DNA of 64,000 nt from an uncultured Tenacibaculum sp. (GCA_947492185.1 CANLMR010000002.1:186001-250000); one strand, 5' to 3'. Counted from the stretch's first letter, positions 44,383-53,352 are shown. Made by a program: numbers and translations. Notes: generated by a model not told the origin, from the sequence alone.

Positions 44383-45447
44383 TTGAAAATCAAGTTACTA
44401 TTTTTAGTATTACTTACTTCTGCCCTAACTTATGGGCAGTTTAGAAACTATTCTAATGAATTTTTAAATATTGGAGTTGATGCCGCTGCTCTAGGAATGA
44501 GTAAAGCCGTTGTAGCAACTTCTAATGATGTTAACTCGACATATTGGAATCCTGCAGGATTAGTAGGTATTGAAGATTACCAAGGTTCTTTAATGCATGC
44601 TTCTTATTTTTCTGGAATAGCTACCTATAATTTTGCCGGATTCGCAATGCCTATAAATAAAGAGAGTGCAGTTGGATTATCTATTATTCGATTTGGAGTA
44701 GATGATATTTTAAACACTACAGAATTAATAGATAGTCAAGGAAATATCGATTTTAACCGAATTAATTTGTTTTCTGCTGCTGATTATGCTTTAAATGTAA
44801 GTTATGCCCGTAAAATGCCTTTAGATGGTTTTACTATTGGAGGTAACGCTAAAATAATTAGACGAATTATTGGTGATTTTGCTACTTCATGGGGTTTTGG
44901 TTTTGATTTAGGTATTCAATTCGAAAAAAACAACTGGAAATTTGGTATAATAGCAAGAGATATTACTACTACTTTTAATACTTGGGCAATAAATGAAACA
45001 GAATTTGATAAGATTAGAAATGCTATTCCTGGTCAAAATCAAGAATTGCCAGAAACTACTGAAATAACAAAACCAAAATTACAAATAGGAATGGCTAAAA
45101 TTTTTAATTTTGGTAGAGACTTTCATTTGTTAGCAGAATTCGATTTAAACATGCGATTTGCAGAAACAAATGATATTATTTCTACTTCTTTTCTTAGTGT
45201 TGATCCTGCTTTTGGTTTCCAATTAGATTATGATAATCTAGTCTTTTTAAGAGTTGGAGCTGGAAATTTTCAAAACATTAGAGAGTTTGACAACTCAGAA
45301 TCTTTATCTATTCAACCAAACTTTGGTTTAGGTTTCAAATACAAAGGAATTCAAATTGATTATGCATTAACCAACATTGGAAGTGTTGGAAATGCTTTAT
45401 TTTCAAATATTTTCTCTATTAAAATTGATTATAGTTTTTATCGTTAA
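44383..45447 (+). CDS. PorV/PorQ family outer-membrane protein
   Basis: A 354-residue protein with a signal peptide (MKIKLLFLVLLTSALTYGQ) read from a TTG start at 44383; no ATG precedes it. The mature start LNIGVDAAALGMSKAVVATSNDVNSTYWNPAGL is the conserved opening of the FadL-like barrel family that includes PorV and PorQ, components of the T9SS attachment complex that takes up cargo sorting tails. Whether it is a working T9SS component or a paralogue cannot be told here. The next gene starts two bases after its stop. Confidence 0.85.
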   Translation: MKIKLLFLVLLTSALTYGQFRNYSNEFLNIGVDAAALGMSKAVVATSNDVNSTYWNPAGLVGIEDYQGSLMHASYFSGIATYNFAGFAMPINKESAVGLSIIRFGVDDILNTTELIDSQGNIDFNRINLFSAADYALNVSYARKMPLDGFTIGGNAKIIRRIIGDFATSWGFGFDLGIQFEKNNWKFGIIARDITTTFNTWAINETEFDKIRNAIPGQNQELPETTEITKPKLQIGMAKIFNFGRDFHLLAEFDLNMRFAETNDIISTSFLSVDPAFGFQLDYDNLVFLRVGAGNFQNIREFDNSESLSIQPNFGLGFKYKGIQIDYALTNIGSVGNALFSNIFSIKIDYSFYR

Positions 45448-45449
45448 TT

Positions 45450-46625
45450 ATGCTAAAAAAATACTTTATACTTCTATTTTTAGTTTCACAAATTAGTTTT
45501 TCGCAAAATGCTCAGCTTTCAAACTATTCTCAAATAAGTATTATTACGTCTGGACCAGGTGATAATTTATATGAAAAATTTGGACATACTGCTATTAGAG
45601 TTAAAGATCCTGTTTTAAATCTTGATCTATTGTATAATTACGGCATTTTTGATTTTAATGATCCTAATTTTTACGTCAACTTCGTGAGGGGTTATATGAA
45701 ATACAAATTAGCAAGGTATCCTTTTTATTATGCCCTAAAATCAGCTCAGCAAGACGAAAGATGGGTAAAACAACAAACACTAAATCTAAATCAACAACAA
45801 AGAAACGAGCTTTTTCATTTTTTAGAAAGAAACGCAAAACCTGAGAATGCTAGTTATTTTTATGATCCATTCTTTGACAATTGTGCAACAAGACCTAGGG
45901 ATATTATTAAATCTATATTAAAAAACAATTTGGTTTTTGATGAAGGTTTTATAAGCAACCCTAAATCTATAAGAGCATTAATGAATGAAAAAATTAATCC
46001 AAACTCTTGGGGTAGCTTCGGAATCAATATTGCTTTAGGAAACAATCTAGATAAAATTGCAACTTCTGAAGAATATTTATATTTACCTGAGTATCTATTT
46101 TTAGCTTATGATAAATCAAAAATTAATACTCAAAATGGAGAAGAAAACTTAATAAAATCCACAAAAACTTTGCTAGATTTTGAACATAAAAAAGCATTAG
46201 CGGATTCTCCTAGTCCTCTTTTTATTTTTACTATTTTATTAGTAATTGTAGTTGCTATAACCATAAATGACTTTAAGAAAGGAAAACGTACAAGAATTTT
46301 AGATTTTGTACTCTTTTTTAGTACTGGATTAGTTGGATTATTGATTGTGTTTTTATGGTTTTTTACAAATCATTCAACTGCACCAAATAATTTTAATTTT
46401 TTATGGGGGGTTGCTCCGAATTTTATTGTTTCTTTTTTCCTATTTAGTAAAAAACATAAAACTTGGATTAATAAATATTTAGTCTTTTTAATAGTGCTTT
46501 TATTACTTATTCCTATAATACATATTACGGGAATTCAAAAATTCACGCATCCTATAATACCTTTAATAGTATTACTTCTATTTAGATATTTATTTCTTTA
46601 TAAAATATCTGTAAAAAACAATTAA
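45450..46625 (+). CDS. DUF4105 (Lnb N-terminal-like) membrane protein
   Basis: A 391-residue protein with a signal peptide (about 1-18). A DUF4105/Lnb periplasmic domain (about 25-170) contains GDNLYEKFGHTAIRV, YNYGIFDFNDPNF, and NCATRPRDI with the conserved Cys. After a linker come about five membrane segments (about 255-385). DUF4105 domains are cysteine-peptidase-like (related to lacto-N-biosidase chaperones) and lack a proven reaction in Bacteroidota. It is in one transcript with the PorV/PorQ-like gene, two bases apart. Confidence 0.82.
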   Translation: MLKKYFILLFLVSQISFSQNAQLSNYSQISIITSGPGDNLYEKFGHTAIRVKDPVLNLDLLYNYGIFDFNDPNFYVNFVRGYMKYKLARYPFYYALKSAQQDERWVKQQTLNLNQQQRNELFHFLERNAKPENASYFYDPFFDNCATRPRDIIKSILKNNLVFDEGFISNPKSIRALMNEKINPNSWGSFGINIALGNNLDKIATSEEYLYLPEYLFLAYDKSKINTQNGEENLIKSTKTLLDFEHKKALADSPSPLFIFTILLVIVVAITINDFKKGKRTRILDFVLFFSTGLVGLLIVFLWFFTNHSTAPNNFNFLWGVAPNFIVSFFLFSKKHKTWINKYLVFLIVLLLLIPIIHITGIQKFTHPIIPLIVLLLFRYLFLYKISVKNN

Positions 46626-46645
46626 AAATCTGGGGGGAGTATTAT

Positions 46646-47062
46646 TTACTTTATAAAACTTTGAATAGCCAAAATGTAACTATCTAAACCAAAGCCAGAT
46701 ATAACACCTTTTGCGTTACCTGCAATGTAACTTGTATGTCTAAAATCCTCACGCGAATGTACATTTGAGATATGTACTTCCACTACCGGAGTTGTTATAC
46801 CTTTAATCGCATCACCAATTCCAACAGAAGTATGAGTGTATGCTGCAGCATTTAAAATTATTCCATCAAAATTAAAACCTACCTCATGCAACTTATTAAT
46901 TATTTCCCCTTCTATATTTGATTGATAATATTCCAACTCTATATTAGAAAATTTATTTTTTAATTCATCAAAATAAGCATTAAAAGTTTTAGAACCATAA
47001 ACTTCTGGTTCTCTTTTTCCTAATAAATTAAGATTCGGGCCATTAATTATAATAAGCTTCAT
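46646..47062 (-). CDS. aroQ: 3-dehydroquinate dehydratase, type II
   Basis: 138 residues from the ATG at 47062 (MKLIIINGPNLNLLG). The frame continues upstream into the neighbouring barrel gene, which is rejected because the family begins here. NGPNLNLLGKREPEVYG holds the catalytic Tyr/Arg region; ILNAAAYTHTSVGIGDAI and EVHISNVHSREDFRHTSYIA hold the His and Arg that bind dehydroquinate. It dehydrates 3-dehydroquinate in the shikimate pathway. The gap to the upstream barrel gene is 10 bases, so they may share an mRNA. Confidence 0.95.
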   Translation of the reverse strand: MKLIIINGPNLNLLGKREPEVYGSKTFNAYFDELKNKFSNIELEYYQSNIEGEIINKLHEVGFNFDGIILNAAAYTHTSVGIGDAIKGITTPVVEVHISNVHSREDFRHTSYIAGNAKGVISGFGLDSYILAIQSFIK

Positions 47063-47072
47063 ATTTAGTTTT

Positions 47073-47594
47073 TTATAAGCTATAATAGCTATTTCCTCCA
47101 AAAATATTGAATACAAGTCCTAAACCAACATAACCATAAGTAGGTGCACTCTTCTTAACTCCAGAATAAAATAGATTTACATTAAAATTCTGATTAATAT
47201 TATACCCTACCATTGGCTTTACAAAAATACCTCCATTATCTCCTTCAGGAGAAATTCCAATAGCATAACCAGCATCTAAAGCAACATAAAAATCATCTCC
47301 ATCACTATGAAATTTTACTGTACCACCTATAGGCAAATACACAAAAGCATCTGGTTTAAAACCATTTTCTTCTTGAGTAACGAAGTACACAAAGTTAACT
47401 GAAGGACCAAACTTTACCCCTTCAAACACATCAAACAAATAATTAGCATCAAAACCAAATGCCATATTTGAAACCCCTTCTATGTTTCCAATTGTTATTC
47501 CTCCATTTATACCAACATTAAACTCATTTTCTTGAGCTGTCAGTGTAAAATTCATTGAAAACAAGAATAAAAATATTATTAAAATTTTTCTCAT
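47073..47594 (-). CDS. Small outer-membrane barrel protein (paralogue 1)
   Basis: A 173-residue secreted protein, signal peptide about 1-20 (MRKILIIFLFLFSMNFTLTAQ). It shares with the next two genes the pattern EFNVGINGGITIGNIEG..., KFGPSVNFVYF, YVALDAGYAIGISPEGDNGGIFVKPMVGYNIN. These are small predicted outer-membrane barrels. It is less similar to the other two than they are to each other and ends differently (FGGNSYYSL rather than a final Phe or Leu strand). Function unknown. Confidence 0.68.
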   Translation of the reverse strand: MRKILIIFLFLFSMNFTLTAQENEFNVGINGGITIGNIEGVSNMAFGFDANYLFDVFEGVKFGPSVNFVYFVTQEENGFKPDAFVYLPIGGTVKFHSDGDDFYVALDAGYAIGISPEGDNGGIFVKPMVGYNINQNFNVNLFYSGVKKSAPTYGYVGLGLVFNIFGGNSYYSL

Positions 47595-47639
47595 TATATA
47601 TAATTTATAATGCGAATATACTTATTATAAGAGCAAAAA

Positions 47640-47668
47640 AAAAAGAGCTTAAAAGCTCCTTTTTATTT
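47640..47668 (-). terminator. Terminator after barrel paralogue 2
   Basis: GAGCTT/AAGCTC stem (about 47645-47658) with T-rich tail on the minus strand. The same stem core occurs after paralogue 3. Confidence 0.75.
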
Positions 47669-47689
47669 TTTTTATTTCTACATATAGTA

Positions 47690-48175
47690 TTAGAAAGAAT
47701 AATAAGCACCTAATCCAATATTAGAAGCAGAACCTCCGTCTAAACTAATACCTGAATAAGTAGCTTGTAAAGTTATATTATCCATAACTTTATAACCTAC
47801 CATAGGTCTGTAATAAAAACCACCATCATTTCCTTCATCAACACCAATTGCAAATCCTAAATCAGCACCTACAACGAATTTTTCAGAAAGATTATAACGA
47901 CCTGCAGCAGCAACTGGTAAGAAAGCAACACTAGGAACATCAAAACCATTAACTTCTTTACCTAAATATTGGATATAAGAAAATGAAGCTCCTAAATCGA
48001 AATCTTCAGATAAGTTAAATAAATAGTTAACTTCACCTCCGTAAGAAAAAGAATAAGCATCACCTGCATCTCCAATTGGTAAAGCAATATTACCACCTAC
48101 GTTTAAAGTACCATCTTGTGCATTAGTAACAAATCCGAAAGCTACCATAGCAATTGTTAAAAGAAATTTTTTCAT
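47690..48175 (-). CDS. Small outer-membrane barrel protein (paralogue 2)
   Basis: A 161-residue protein, signal peptide MKKFLLTIAMVAFGFVTNAQ. It aligns over nearly its whole length with the gene at 48361: LNVGGNIALPIGDAGDAYSF, VNYLFNLSEDF, LGASFSYIQYLGKEV, FLPVAAAGRY, VGADLGFAIGVDEGNDGGFYYRPMVGYKV and a final YYSF. The Gly/Asp turns and alternation fit an eight-stranded outer-membrane barrel, ending in Phe. Recent tandem duplication is likely. Confidence 0.72.
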   Translation of the reverse strand: MKKFLLTIAMVAFGFVTNAQDGTLNVGGNIALPIGDAGDAYSFSYGGEVNYLFNLSEDFDLGASFSYIQYLGKEVNGFDVPSVAFLPVAAAGRYNLSEKFVVGADLGFAIGVDEGNDGGFYYRPMVGYKVMDNITLQATYSGISLDGGSASNIGLGAYYSF

Positions 48176-48310
48176 AATTTTTTAATTATAATTATTAAAT
48201 TTTAGAAGTGCGAAACTAATTGGAATTATTCCTTTTAAAAAGCTTTTTCTTTCTTTTTTTTATAATTAAAAGCTTAAACTTTATAGGACAATGAGTTATT
48301 TTTTTTGCAT

Positions 48311-48345
48311 AAAAAAAAGGAGCTTAAAAAAGCTCCTTTTTTTAT
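48311..48345 (-). terminator. Terminator after barrel paralogue 3
   Basis: AAGGAGCTT (48318-48326) pairs with AAGCTCCTT (48331-48339), with an A run on one side and T run on the other; it can work on both strands. It stands before paralogue 2 and limits read-through. Confidence 0.85.
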
Positions 48346-48360
48346 ATATTCAGTTAAATA

Positions 48361-48861
48361 TTATAATCCGAACATTACTCCTAAACCGATGTTAGAGAAA
48401 GATCCTCCTTCTACGCTTACACCTGAATAAGTAGCTTGTAACATAACATTATCAGAAATGTTATATCCTACCATAGGTCTGTAGTAAAAACCACCGTCAT
48501 TACCGTCAGGGCTTAATCCAATTGCGTAACCTAAGTCAGCTCCTAAAGTAAATTCATCAGAAACAGCGAAACGACCAGCTGCAGCTAAAGGCATAAAAGA
48601 AGCGTCAACTCCAGGTATAGAAACACCTAAAACGTCAAAGTCTTTTCCAAAAAACTGAACGTATCCTACAGATGGACCTACTTTAAAGTCATCAGAAACT
48701 GAAAATAAATAGTTTACTTCAGCTCCTAAAGTGAATGAATAAGCATCGCTTACATCACCAATAGGTAATCCTAAATTAACTCCAGCGTTGAACTCTCCGT
48801 CTTGAGCATTAGCAGCAAATCCGAAAGCTACCATAGCAATTGTTAAAAGAAATTTTTTCAT
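48361..48861 (-). CDS. Small outer-membrane barrel protein (paralogue 3)
   Basis: A 166-residue protein with signal peptide MKKFLLTIAMVAFGFAANAQ, of which the first 15 residues are identical to those of paralogue 2. Key repeats: FNAGVNLGLPIGDVSDAYSFTLGAEVNYLF, KVGPSVGYVQFFGKDF, TLGADLGYAIGLSPDGNDGGFYYRPMVGYNI. Terminal GLGVMFGL lacks the usual aromatic last residue. It has a strong-looking promoter (see 48896) and is probably the most expressed of the three. Role unknown; related barrels often act as porins or adhesins. Confidence 0.72.
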   Translation of the reverse strand: MKKFLLTIAMVAFGFAANAQDGEFNAGVNLGLPIGDVSDAYSFTLGAEVNYLFSVSDDFKVGPSVGYVQFFGKDFDVLGVSIPGVDASFMPLAAAGRFAVSDEFTLGADLGYAIGLSPDGNDGGFYYRPMVGYNISDNVMLQATYSGVSVEGGSFSNIGLGVMFGL

Positions 48862-48882
48862 AATTTTTAATTTAAATAATTA

Positions 48883-48890
48883 TAAGTTTG
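48883..48890 (+). promoter_or_regulatory. xerD promoter -7 box
   Basis: TAAGTTTG matches TAnnTTTG; a start near 48895-48897 gives a leader of about 48 bases before the ATG at 48945. It faces the minus-strand box at 48896-48903. Confidence 0.5.
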
Positions 48891-48895
48891 CTTAA

Positions 48896-48903
48896 CAAAT
48901 GTA
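48896..48903 (-). promoter_or_regulatory. Barrel paralogue 3 promoter -7 box
   Basis: TACATTTG on the minus strand, with a TTTG 18 bases further upstream as a -33 element, giving a good consensus promoter. The leader to the ATG at 48861 would be about 28 bases. Confidence 0.6.
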
Positions 48904-48944
48904 AGTTTATTTTTCAAATAACAAAGTTTTTTTTGATTTTTTCC

Positions 48945-49847
48945 ATGGGGTGGCAAGTTAAGATTACTGATTATAATACCTATTTAAAAATAGAAAGAGC
49001 TCTCTCTGAAAACTCAGTAGAGAACTATACTAGAGATATACTAAAACTAGTTAACTATCTGGAAACCTATCAGATTAAAACTAGCCCTATCACTATTAAC
49101 AAGAAACAAATTCAACAATTTATATACGAAATATCAAAAGTTATTAGCCCTAGAACTCAAGCCAGAATAATTTCAGGTTTGCGAAGTTTTTTCGATTACT
49201 TAGTTTTTGAAGGCTACAGAGATGATAACCCTTTAGATTTAATTCAATCACCTAAAATAGGAAGAAAACTACCAGATGTATTATCTAATGAAGAAATTAA
49301 CAAAATTATTAGTTCAATAGATTTAAGTCATCCGCAAGGAGAAAGAAATAGAACTATTATAGAAACAATATATGGATGCGGCTTACGTGTTAGTGAGTTA
49401 ATTAATTTAAAAATATCTGATTTGTTTTTTAATGAAGGATTTATCAAGGTTACGGGAAAAGGAGATAAAGTTAGGTTTGTGCCCATACACACTTCTACAA
49501 TCAGATTTATTACATTATATATTTCGCAAATAAGAAACCATATTAAAGCTAATAAGGAAGATACAGATACACTTTTTTTAAATAGACGCGGAAAACGATT
49601 AACTAGACAAATGATATTTATTATTTTAAAAGATTTATGTGCAAAAGCTAATATTAACAAAAAGGTTGGTCCACATACATTGCGACATTCCTTTGCTACA
49701 TATTTATTGAAAGAAGGTGTTGATCTTAGAGCTATTCAACAATTATTAGGTCATGAAAGTATTACCACTACAGAAATATATGTACATTTAGATAATAGTT
49801 ATTTAAAAGAAGTAGTTGAAAAGTTTCATCCGAGGAAAGAAATTTAA
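48945..49847 (+). CDS. xerD: Tyrosine recombinase XerD
   Basis: 300 residues from the ATG at 48945; a TTG at 48888 would lengthen it with a hydrophobic tail not seen in the family and lies inside the promoter. The SAM-like N-domain (about 1-85) precedes a catalytic domain with Arg in YGCGLRVSEL, Lys in VTGKGDKVR, HTLRHSFATYLL (His, Arg), LGHESI (His) and the nucleophile Tyr in TTEIYVHLD. XerD resolves chromosome dimers at dif together with XerC, which is not here. In Bacteroidota either single or paired Xer proteins occur. SRP RNA is convergent just past its end. Confidence 0.94.
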   Translation: MGWQVKITDYNTYLKIERALSENSVENYTRDILKLVNYLETYQIKTSPITINKKQIQQFIYEISKVISPRTQARIISGLRSFFDYLVFEGYRDDNPLDLIQSPKIGRKLPDVLSNEEINKIISSIDLSHPQGERNRTIIETIYGCGLRVSELINLKISDLFFNEGFIKVTGKGDKVRFVPIHTSTIRFITLYISQIRNHIKANKEDTDTLFLNRRGKRLTRQMIFIILKDLCAKANINKKVGPHTLRHSFATYLLKEGVDLRAIQQLLGHESITTTEIYVHLDNSYLKEVVEKFHPRKEI

Positions 49848-49859
49848 TGAAACAAAAAA

Positions 49860-49954
49860 TGGCAAGCTATCTACATCACACTGCTACAACCTAATACCCT
49901 TGCTGCGTTCCCGCCCTGGGGGATTCAAAGGGAGCTAGTTGTGTAGGACTTGCC
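49860..49954 (-). ncRNA. ffs: Signal recognition particle RNA (4.5S-like)
   Basis: A transcript of about 95 nt on the minus strand. GGCAAG (49954-49949) pairs with CTTGCC (49866-49861) at the ends. The core AGGGCGGGAACGCAGCAAGG has the GCG-GGAA-CGC tetraloop stem (49914-49905) and the asymmetric AGCA internal-loop signature that binds the Ffh M domain. The 3' end runs into ATTTTTTG. It fits the small bacterial SRP RNA without an Alu domain. A TAAATTTG box lies five bases upstream. Confidence 0.88.
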
Positions 49955-49958
49955 GATG

Positions 49959-49966
49959 CAAATTTA
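49959..49966 (-). promoter_or_regulatory. SRP RNA promoter -7 box
   Basis: TAAATTTG on the minus strand with transcription expected at 49954 +/- 1, matching the first base of the SRP RNA helix. Confidence 0.6.
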
Positions 49967-50091
49967 CAATCATTTTTTTAATCATTAACAATAAATTTAC
50001 ATGATTTTTTTGTAACATTTTTAAAACATTGAATACTAACAAGATGTTTTACGTAATTTTTTTATAATTTAACTAATCAAATCAATAACAA

Positions 50092-50613
50092 ATGGAAAAT
50101 CAAGCAAACAGTAAGAGCATAATTTTAAATTATGGTCTTTATTTAGGAATCGCAAGTGTTTTTATTCATCTTGCATTTTATGCATCTGGGAATTTAATTG
50201 AAAACCTACAAACAGTTGGTTATATAGGTATTATTCCAATGATCGCATTAATTGTGCTAGGAATAAAAAAATTCAAACATGATAATGGTGGTTTCCTTTC
50301 TTTTGGACAAGCTTTAAAGGTTGGAGTTGGAATTGCTGTAGTTAGTGTTTTAGTTTCTACTGTATACTCTTTAATCTTTACTAAGGTAATTGAACCTGGA
50401 TTCCAAGATCAAGTTATGGAAGTAACAAGACAAGCTTGGATTGATGCAGGCTTAACAGATGAGCAAATTGAATCAGCTGAGTCTATGACTAAAAAATTCC
50501 AAAGTCCTGCTATCACAATACCTTTATCTATTGTTGTATCTGCTTTCTTTGGATTTATCATTTCAGCTATCACTGGCGCTATAATGCAAAAAAAGGAAGA
50601 AGATACATTTTAA
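50092..50613 (+). CDS. DUF4199 membrane protein
   Basis: A 173-residue protein with four predicted membrane segments (about 12-32, 42-60, 74-96, 140-162), matching DUF4199, a Bacteroidota family of unknown role. The loop between segments 3 and 4 (VIEPGFQDQVMEVTRQAWIDAGLTDEQIESAESMTKKFQ) is polar. It heads a run of five plus-strand genes (glycosyltransferase, phosphohexomutase, ABC exporter, glycosyltransferase). The gap to the next gene holds a hairpin, TTACTGC (50633-50639)/GCAGTAA (50650-50656), eight bases before the next start codon. Confidence 0.82.
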   Translation: MENQANSKSIILNYGLYLGIASVFIHLAFYASGNLIENLQTVGYIGIIPMIALIVLGIKKFKHDNGGFLSFGQALKVGVGIAVVSVLVSTVYSLIFTKVIEPGFQDQVMEVTRQAWIDAGLTDEQIESAESMTKKFQSPAITIPLSIVVSAFFGFIISAITGAIMQKKEEDTF

Positions 50614-50664
50614 CAACAATAATATTGTAACTTTACTGCGTTATAATAAGCAGTAATATTTATT

Positions 50665-51621
50665 ATGGATATATCGGTAGTAATACCACTTTTAAACGAA
50701 GAAGAATCTTTACAAGAATTATATGATTGGATTGCAAAAGTTATGCAATCCAATCAGTTTTTATATGAAGTTATTTTTATTGATGATGGAAGTACTGATA
50801 GCTCTTGGAAAATTATCCAACAATTATCAAAAAAACATTCTCAAGTCAAAGGAATACGCTTTCAAAGAAATTATGGTAAATCGCAAGCATTAGATGCAGG
50901 TTTTGGTGCTGCTAATGGTGATGTAATAATTACCATGGATGCCGATTTACAGGATAACCCAGAAGAAATACCAGAATTATATAACCTTATTGTGAATGAC
51001 GATTTTGATTTGATTTCTGGTTGGAAAAAGAAACGATACGATAATGTATTAACAAAAAACATACCTTCTAAACTTTTTAATTGGGCAGCAAGAAAAACTT
51101 CAGGTCTTGAACTTAATGATTTTAATTGTGGGTTGAAATCTTATAAAAAAGAAGTAGCAAAAGCTGTTAAAGTAAGTGGGGAAATGCATCGATACATACC
51201 TGTTTTAGCTAAAAATGAAGGTTATACTAAAATTGGTGAAAAAGTTGTTCAGCATCAAGCTAGGAAATATGGAGAAACCAAATTTGGTATGAATCGCTTT
51301 GTAAATGGTTTTTTAGACTTAATTACTATTTCTTTTTTATCTAAATTTGGTAAGAGACCTATGCATTTTTTTGGTTTATGGGGAACCTTAATGTTTATTA
51401 TGGGATCTACAATGGCTTTTTATGTTGGTGTAATTAAACTTTATAGATTATTTAACAACATCCCGGCAATTTTAGTTACTCAAAACCCTTGGTTTTATAT
51501 AGCCTTAACCTCAATGATTATAGGGACGTTAATGTTTTTAGCTGGTTTTTTAGGAGAGTTAATCATAAAAACTAACCCACAACAAAAACATTATAAAATT
51601 AAAGAAAAACAAAATTTATAA
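50665..51621 (+). CDS. Glycosyltransferase family 2, polyprenyl-phosphate type
   Basis: A 318-residue DPM1/GtrB-like enzyme. The GT-A nucleotide-binding part (about 1-220) has SVVIPLLNEEESLQEL, FIDDGSTDSSWKII and ITMDADLQDNPEEI (DxD-type metal site). Two C-terminal membrane segments (about 233-258 and 275-303) anchor it. Such enzymes load a sugar from a nucleotide donor onto polyprenyl phosphate for surface-glycan or lipoprotein glycosylation. The sugar is not predictable. It is followed by a phosphohexomutase 21 bases later, which could feed the sugar nucleotide. Confidence 0.85.
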   Translation: MDISVVIPLLNEEESLQELYDWIAKVMQSNQFLYEVIFIDDGSTDSSWKIIQQLSKKHSQVKGIRFQRNYGKSQALDAGFGAANGDVIITMDADLQDNPEEIPELYNLIVNDDFDLISGWKKKRYDNVLTKNIPSKLFNWAARKTSGLELNDFNCGLKSYKKEVAKAVKVSGEMHRYIPVLAKNEGYTKIGEKVVQHQARKYGETKFGMNRFVNGFLDLITISFLSKFGKRPMHFFGLWGTLMFIMGSTMAFYVGVIKLYRLFNNIPAILVTQNPWFYIALTSMIIGTLMFLAGFLGELIIKTNPQQKHYKIKEKQNL

Positions 51622-51642
51622 CCACTACCAATAAAATTTACA

Positions 51643-53352
51643 ATGGAAGAAATTCTAAAAAAAGCAAAACTTTGGTTGTCTCCTACTTTTGACCAAAAAA
51701 CTCAAAATGAAATTAACGAATTAATCGCTTCAAATGCAGAAGATTTAATTGACCGATTTTATAAAGATGCTGAATTTGGCACAGGTGGTATGCGCGGTAT
51801 TATGGGAGCTGGTACTAACAGAATCAATAAATACACATTAGGAAAAGCTACTCAAGGATTAAGTAATTTTTTACACAGAAGTTATCCTAAAGAAGATTTA
51901 AAAGTTGCAATTGCTTATGATTGCAGGCACAATAGTAAAGAATTTGCAACATTGGTAGCAGAAATTCTATCTGCAAACAATATAAAATCATATGTTTTTG
52001 AAGATTTAAGACCTACACCAGAATTATCTTTTACTGTTAATCACCTAAATTGTCATGCAGGAATAGTTTTAACTGCTTCTCATAACCCTCCAGAATACAA
52101 TGGCTATAAAGTATATTGGACAGATGGTGGACAAATTGTTCCTCCTCAAGACAAAGAAATTATTTCTGAAGTAAACTCCTTAGATTATAGTGAGGTTAAA
52201 TTCGATAAAAATGAAAGTTTAATCTCTTATATAGGTAAAGAAATTGATGAGGCTTTTTGGAATGCTTCAGTACAAAATGGAACATTTAATGTTTCAGGAA
52301 GAGAAGATCTTAAAATTGTGTTTACGTCTTTACACGGGACTTCAATTAAATTAATTCCAGAAGTTTTAAAACGTGCTGGATACACTAATGTGCATGTAGT
52401 TGAAGAACAAGCTGAACCAAATGGAGATTTCCCAACTGTTAAATCACCAAATCCAGAAGAACCTGAAGCATTGGCAATGGCTATGGATTATGCTAACAAA
52501 ACTAATGCAGATATTGTAATTGGTACTGACCCAGATAGTGATCGATTAGGTATTGCAGTTAGAGATTTAAATGGAGAAATTAAGTTGCTAAATGGAAATC
52601 AAACCATGAGCGTGATGACCGATTTTCTAATCAAACAATGGAAAAACAAAGGTAAATTAAACGGAAAACAATTTGTAGGTTCAACAATTGTATCTACTAA
52701 TTTAGTTAACGATATTGCTGCAAGTTATGGAGTTGAAACTAAAGTTGGATTAACTGGTTTTAAATGGATTGCTAAAATGATAAAAGACCATCCTGAACAA
52801 GAATTTATTGGTGGTGGTGAAGAAAGTTTTGGTTTTATGGTAGGTGATTTTGTGAGAGATAAAGATGCTGTTACTTCTACCCTATTAGCTTGTGAAATTG
52901 CAGCAGATGCAAAAAGTAAAAACAGCTCATTTTATAAAGAATTAATAAACATTTATGTTGATAACCGTTTTTATAAAGAACACTTAGTTTCTTTGGTGAA
53001 AAAAGGGATGGATGGGGCAAAAGAAATAAAACAAATGCTAATTGATTTAAGAAATAATCCGCTTGCGGAAATTGATGGAGAAAGAGTAACTTTTGTTAAC
53101 GATTATAACTCTTCTATTCGTAAAAATATTATTACTGGAGAAGAAACTACTATTGATATTCCTAAATCTAATGTATTAATTTATGAAACTGAAAAAGGAA
53201 CAAAAGTAGCCTGTAGACCAAGTGGTACTGAACCAAAAATTAAGTTTTATATCAGTGTTCAGGATAATTTAGATACTATTGAAAATTCAAATAACATTGA
53301 AAAAATGTTAGACCAAAGAATTTCAAGAATTAAAACACAATTAGGAGTGTAA
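51643..53352 (+). CDS. Alpha-D-phosphohexomutase (phosphoglucomutase/phosphomannomutase)
   Basis: A 569-residue four-domain mutase. The phosphoserine loop is VLTASHNPPEYNG (Ser near 148); the metal-binding loop is GTDPDSDRLGIAV (near 297); the sugar-binding loop is GGGEESFGFMVGD; the phosphate-binding loop is CRPSGTEPKIKFY. It interconverts hexose 1- and 6-phosphates, giving UDP- or GDP-sugar precursors. Length is that of the larger PGM/PMM type seen in Bacteroidota and Firmicutes. Its stop shares one base with the next gene's ATG (53352), so translation is coupled to the ABC transporter. Confidence 0.93.
   Translation: MEEILKKAKLWLSPTFDQKTQNEINELIASNAEDLIDRFYKDAEFGTGGMRGIMGAGTNRINKYTLGKATQGLSNFLHRSYPKEDLKVAIAYDCRHNSKEFATLVAEILSANNIKSYVFEDLRPTPELSFTVNHLNCHAGIVLTASHNPPEYNGYKVYWTDGGQIVPPQDKEIISEVNSLDYSEVKFDKNESLISYIGKEIDEAFWNASVQNGTFNVSGREDLKIVFTSLHGTSIKLIPEVLKRAGYTNVHVVEEQAEPNGDFPTVKSPNPEEPEALAMAMDYANKTNADIVIGTDPDSDRLGIAVRDLNGEIKLLNGNQTMSVMTDFLIKQWKNKGKLNGKQFVGSTIVSTNLVNDIAASYGVETKVGLTGFKWIAKMIKDHPEQEFIGGGEESFGFMVGDFVRDKDAVTSTLLACEIAADAKSKNSSFYKELINIYVDNRFYKEHLVSLVKKGMDGAKEIKQMLIDLRNNPLAEIDGERVTFVNDYNSSIRKNIITGEETTIDIPKSNVLIYETEKGTKVACRPSGTEPKIKFYISVQDNLDTIENSNNIEKMLDQRISRIKTQLGV

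Noticed and set aside
47063..47116. Upstream extension of aroQ
   Set aside because: It would overlap the barrel gene end; AroQ proteins begin at the MKLIIINGPN start used here.
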